64,000 nucleotides of DNA from Prevotella ihumii. Lineage in GTDB: Bacteria > Bacteroidota > Bacteroidia > Bacteroidales > Bacteroidaceae. Shown here piece by piece: positions 61,827 through 64,000 of the stretch. A program made the position numbers and the translations under genes. The stretch is from contig NZ_LT706987.1 in assembly GCF_900155655.1 (NCBI RefSeq), positions 2,087,371 through 2,151,370 on the forward strand. Reading direction: 5' to 3'. The first letter of the stretch is position 1. Each line of letters starts with the position of its first letter. The notes beneath the pieces are model-generated. The model searched no databases. It had not been told where the DNA came from and saw nothing but the letters and a program-made list of their open reading frames with translations.

Positions 61827-62255
61827 ATGGCAAAGTATAACATCACAGAAAAGAAAGTGCACGAGCCTGCTTATAGAAACCTTGTAAGCGAGACGATGAT
61901 GAAAGAATTGGAAGAAAAGATTATTAACATTATTAAGGTTCAAAAGAGGTACAAGGATAAGCACTACTCGGCAAAACTATTGGCTGAAGACATAGGCACG
62001 AATACTCGCTATTTGTCTGCAGTAATTAATGTTAGATTTAACGCTAACTATACCTCGTTTGTAAATAAGTTTAGAATTGAGAATGCAAAACAGCTCTTGG
62101 CTGACAAGCGTTATCAAGACTTGACGATGGAGGACATCAGCGATATGGTGGGCTTCTCCAATAGACAGTCGTTTTACGCTTCGTTCTATAAGTTCGAAGG
62201 TACGACCCCGCGCGATTACAAGATAAAAGTAATGGCGGGAATAATTAAGGATTAA
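61827..62255 (+). CDS. AraC-type helix-turn-helix protein
   Basis: 142 residues. The C-terminal ~95 residues form the double HTH of the AraC family: YSAKLLAEDIGTNTRYLSAV for the first and MEDISDMVGFSNRQSFYASF with TTPRDYK for the second. No sensor domain is present, so it may be controlled by level or by a partner. It lies 32 bp before the dipeptidyl-peptidase gene. Confidence 0.88.
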   Translation: MAKYNITEKKVHEPAYRNLVSETMMKELEEKIINIIKVQKRYKDKHYSAKLLAEDIGTNTRYLSAVINVRFNANYTSFVNKFRIENAKQLLADKRYQDLTMEDISDMVGFSNRQSFYASFYKFEGTTPRDYKIKVMAGIIKD

Positions 62256-62287
62256 GGAGCTATGGGCTTCTTATAAAATGGAAATAT

Positions 62288-64000
62288 ATGAGTAACAACT
62301 CTTTTGAATATTCATCTGAACGATTTGACGACATACAGTTGTTGCGCTATCGTTTAGATGGATTCGAAAGCTTGTCTTTAAAGCAAAAACTATATATATA
62401 TTGTTTGGCGGAGGCTACCCTTTGGGGCAGAGACATTACCTTCGACCAGTTTGGTAAGTACAATCTTCGCATCAGACGGGCTTTAGAAGCTATCGTTGAG
62501 GCGAAAATAGAGCAGGGGAGCGACGACTTCTCTGCCCTTGTACTATATCTTAATAAGGTGTGGTTTGCTAATGGTATTCATCATCATTATGCAATGGACA
62601 AGTTTGTACCTACCTTTTCGCAAGCCTTTTTCGAGCGTGCATTGCGTACCGTAGGAACTGAAAAATTGTGTCTTAGCGAGGGCGAAACCCTTGACGAGCA
62701 CATAAAGATATTGAGTAAAACCATTTTCGACCCCTCTTTCTTGGCAAAACGTGTGAACAAGGCGGAGGGGGTAGACATTATTTGCGAGTCGGCTAACAAC
62801 TATTACGAAGATGTAAGTCAGGCTGAAGTGGAACAATATTATAAGGAGAAAAAAGAAACGGCAGCGGATAAAAGATTGTCGTTTGGACTTAATTCCACTT
62901 TGGTGAAGCGTGATGGCGAACTGAAAGAAGAGGTGTGGCACGTGGGCGGTCGGTATGGACGCACTATCGAACACATTGTATATTGGTTAGAGAAAGCCAT
63001 CTCGTATGCGGAAAATGAGGCGCAAAAAGAGATTATACGCTTGCTCATAACTTATTATACCACAGGCTCGTTGGCAGATTTTGACAAGTATTCTATCGCT
63101 TGGGTGAAAGAACACGCAGGACAGGTAGACTTTATCAATGGTTTTATTGAGGTTTATGGCGATGCACTCGGGCTGAAAGGTTCGTGGGAAGGCATTGTGC
63201 ACTATAAAAATCTTGAAGCAACACAGCGCACACAGATCATTTCGAAGAACGCACAATGGTTTGAAGACCATTCGCCCGTTGCGCCACAGTTTAAGAAAGC
63301 GGTGGTGAAAGGCGTTACAGCCAATGTGGTGTGTGCGGCAATGTTGGGAGGCGACGAGTATCCGTCTACGGCTATCGGTATCAATCTGCCCAATGCCGAC
63401 TGGATAAGGGCTGAACATGGCTCTAAGAGTGTTACCATTTCCAATCTTACCCACGCTTACGCAATGGCGGCAAAGGGTAACGGATTTTTGAAAGAGTTTG
63501 TTATCGATGCGGAAACGCTCGCCCAGATAGAGGCGTATGGTGATAAGACAGACGACCTGCATACCGACTTGCACGAGTGTTTGGGGCACGGCAGTGGCAA
63601 ACTGTTGGAAGGTACAGACCCCGATGCGCTGAAAAACTATGGCAATACCATAGAGGAAGCCCGTGCCGACTTGTTCGGATTGTATTATATGGCTGATGCC
63701 AAGTTGCAAGAATTGGGCCTGTTGCAGTCGGCAGAGGCTTACAAGGCGCAGTATTACACCTATATAATGAATGGTCTGATGACCCAATTGGTGCGTATTC
63801 GTTTAGAAAAGCAGATAGAAGAGTCGCACATGCAAAATCGTGCGCTCATAGCTCGTTGGGCTTACGACAGGGGAAAGGCAGCAAGTGTTATCGCCTTGGT
63901 GAAACAAAAGGGTGATGACGGAACGGAGAAAACCTTTGTCAAGATAAACGATTACGAGGCACTTCGCCAAATATTTGCTTACCAATTGGCTGAAATACAG
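62288..64000 (+). CDS. Dipeptidyl-peptidase III (M49 family), cut by the window end
   Basis: At least 571 residues, open to the last base. The zinc-binding motif HECLGHGSGKL (~residue 429) and EEARADLFGLYYM match the HEXXGH...EExRAD pattern of family M49, which releases dipeptides from peptide N-termini. EVWHVGGRYGRTIEHIVYWL and GDEYPSTAIGINLPNADWI also fit. No signal peptide is seen, so a cytoplasmic or periplasm-independent role is likely. The start ATG at 62288 is 32 bp after the AraC-type gene. Confidence 0.9.
   Translation, partial: MSNNSFEYSSERFDDIQLLRYRLDGFESLSLKQKLYIYCLAEATLWGRDITFDQFGKYNLRIRRALEAIVEAKIEQGSDDFSALVLYLNKVWFANGIHHHYAMDKFVPTFSQAFFERALRTVGTEKLCLSEGETLDEHIKILSKTIFDPSFLAKRVNKAEGVDIICESANNYYEDVSQAEVEQYYKEKKETAADKRLSFGLNSTLVKRDGELKEEVWHVGGRYGRTIEHIVYWLEKAISYAENEAQKEIIRLLITYYTTGSLADFDKYSIAWVKEHAGQVDFINGFIEVYGDALGLKGSWEGIVHYKNLEATQRTQIISKNAQWFEDHSPVAPQFKKAVVKGVTANVVCAAMLGGDEYPSTAIGINLPNADWIRAEHGSKSVTISNLTHAYAMAAKGNGFLKEFVIDAETLAQIEAYGDKTDDLHTDLHECLGHGSGKLLEGTDPDALKNYGNTIEEARADLFGLYYMADAKLQELGLLQSAEAYKAQYYTYIMNGLMTQLVRIRLEKQIEESHMQNRALIARWAYDRGKAASVIALVKQKGDDGTEKTFVKINDYEALRQIFAYQLAEIQ

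Noticed and set aside
1-64000. tRNA, rRNA, prophage or integrase genes
   Set aside because: None recognised on reading both strands; short tRNA genes could have escaped notice without a scanning tool.

Overview
The window reads as a chromosome segment of a Bacteroidetes anaerobe, most likely Prevotella or a close relative. The main clues are TAnnTTTG promoter elements (the Bacteroidetes -7 box), an 11-subunit-type complex I with fused NuoCD and no NuoEFG, a fused FeoA-FeoB, a C10 (streptopain/interpain-like) protease with a C-terminal sorting-type tail, PFOR, and Bacteroidetes-type Lrp, ExbB-ExbD and TonB-dependent receptor genes. The genus is inference from gene content; no rRNA or tRNA gene was seen.

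Layout: 1-4.2 kb is a scrap yard with a GH92 remnant, a DDE insertion sequence and an IS110 element. 4.5-6.9 kb holds a TonB-dependent receptor, followed by an SDR gene. 8.2-18.6 kb is a complete nuoA-B-CD-H-I-J-K-L-M-N operon. 19-29.7 kb is a housekeeping/accessory mix: a secreted protein, a PD-(D/E)XK protein, asparaginase, a lysozyme-like protein, TrmB, a HAD phosphatase, small envelope proteins and IspE. 29.7-33.4 kb has dnaB and a rhodanese lipoprotein gene split by an IS1380 element. 33.8-36.9 kb encodes the C10 protease. 37.5-47.2 kb carries lrp, the exbB/exbD operon, a His-rich G3E GTPase, a TPR protein, a substrate-binding lipoprotein and radA. 48-55.9 kb has feoAB, a second lrp and PFOR. 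56-64 kb holds an AAA ATPase, an ATP-grasp-like protein, a 52-residue membrane protein, a porin, a small secreted protein, an AraC-type HTH protein and the start of a dipeptidyl-peptidase III gene cut by the window edge.

The most striking feature is non-coding. At least three related interspersed repeat families sit mainly at gene 3' ends. Family H is made of 9-bp-period GAC/GTC arrays with AACCCAAATCGGTC arms. Family L (~204 bp) has the same arms. Family M (~193 bp) has different arms, GGCTGGTTCTATAAATTA, but a core like L's. The arms often supply the stop codon of the neighbouring gene. The IS110 element is inserted exactly inside one arm of an H repeat. Its upstream non-coding region (about 2928-3111, preceded by TACCTTTG) contains short segments matching both halves of that target and both ends of the element, as expected for a bridge RNA. 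This looks like an RNA-guided transposon whose target is the terminal arm of a repeat family present many times in the genome.

Functionally, the receptor at 4.5 kb and feoAB at 48 kb share an upstream TTAGA-N5-TCTAA palindrome, suggesting joint metal control. The nuo operon and PFOR fit ferredoxin-linked anaerobic energy metabolism.
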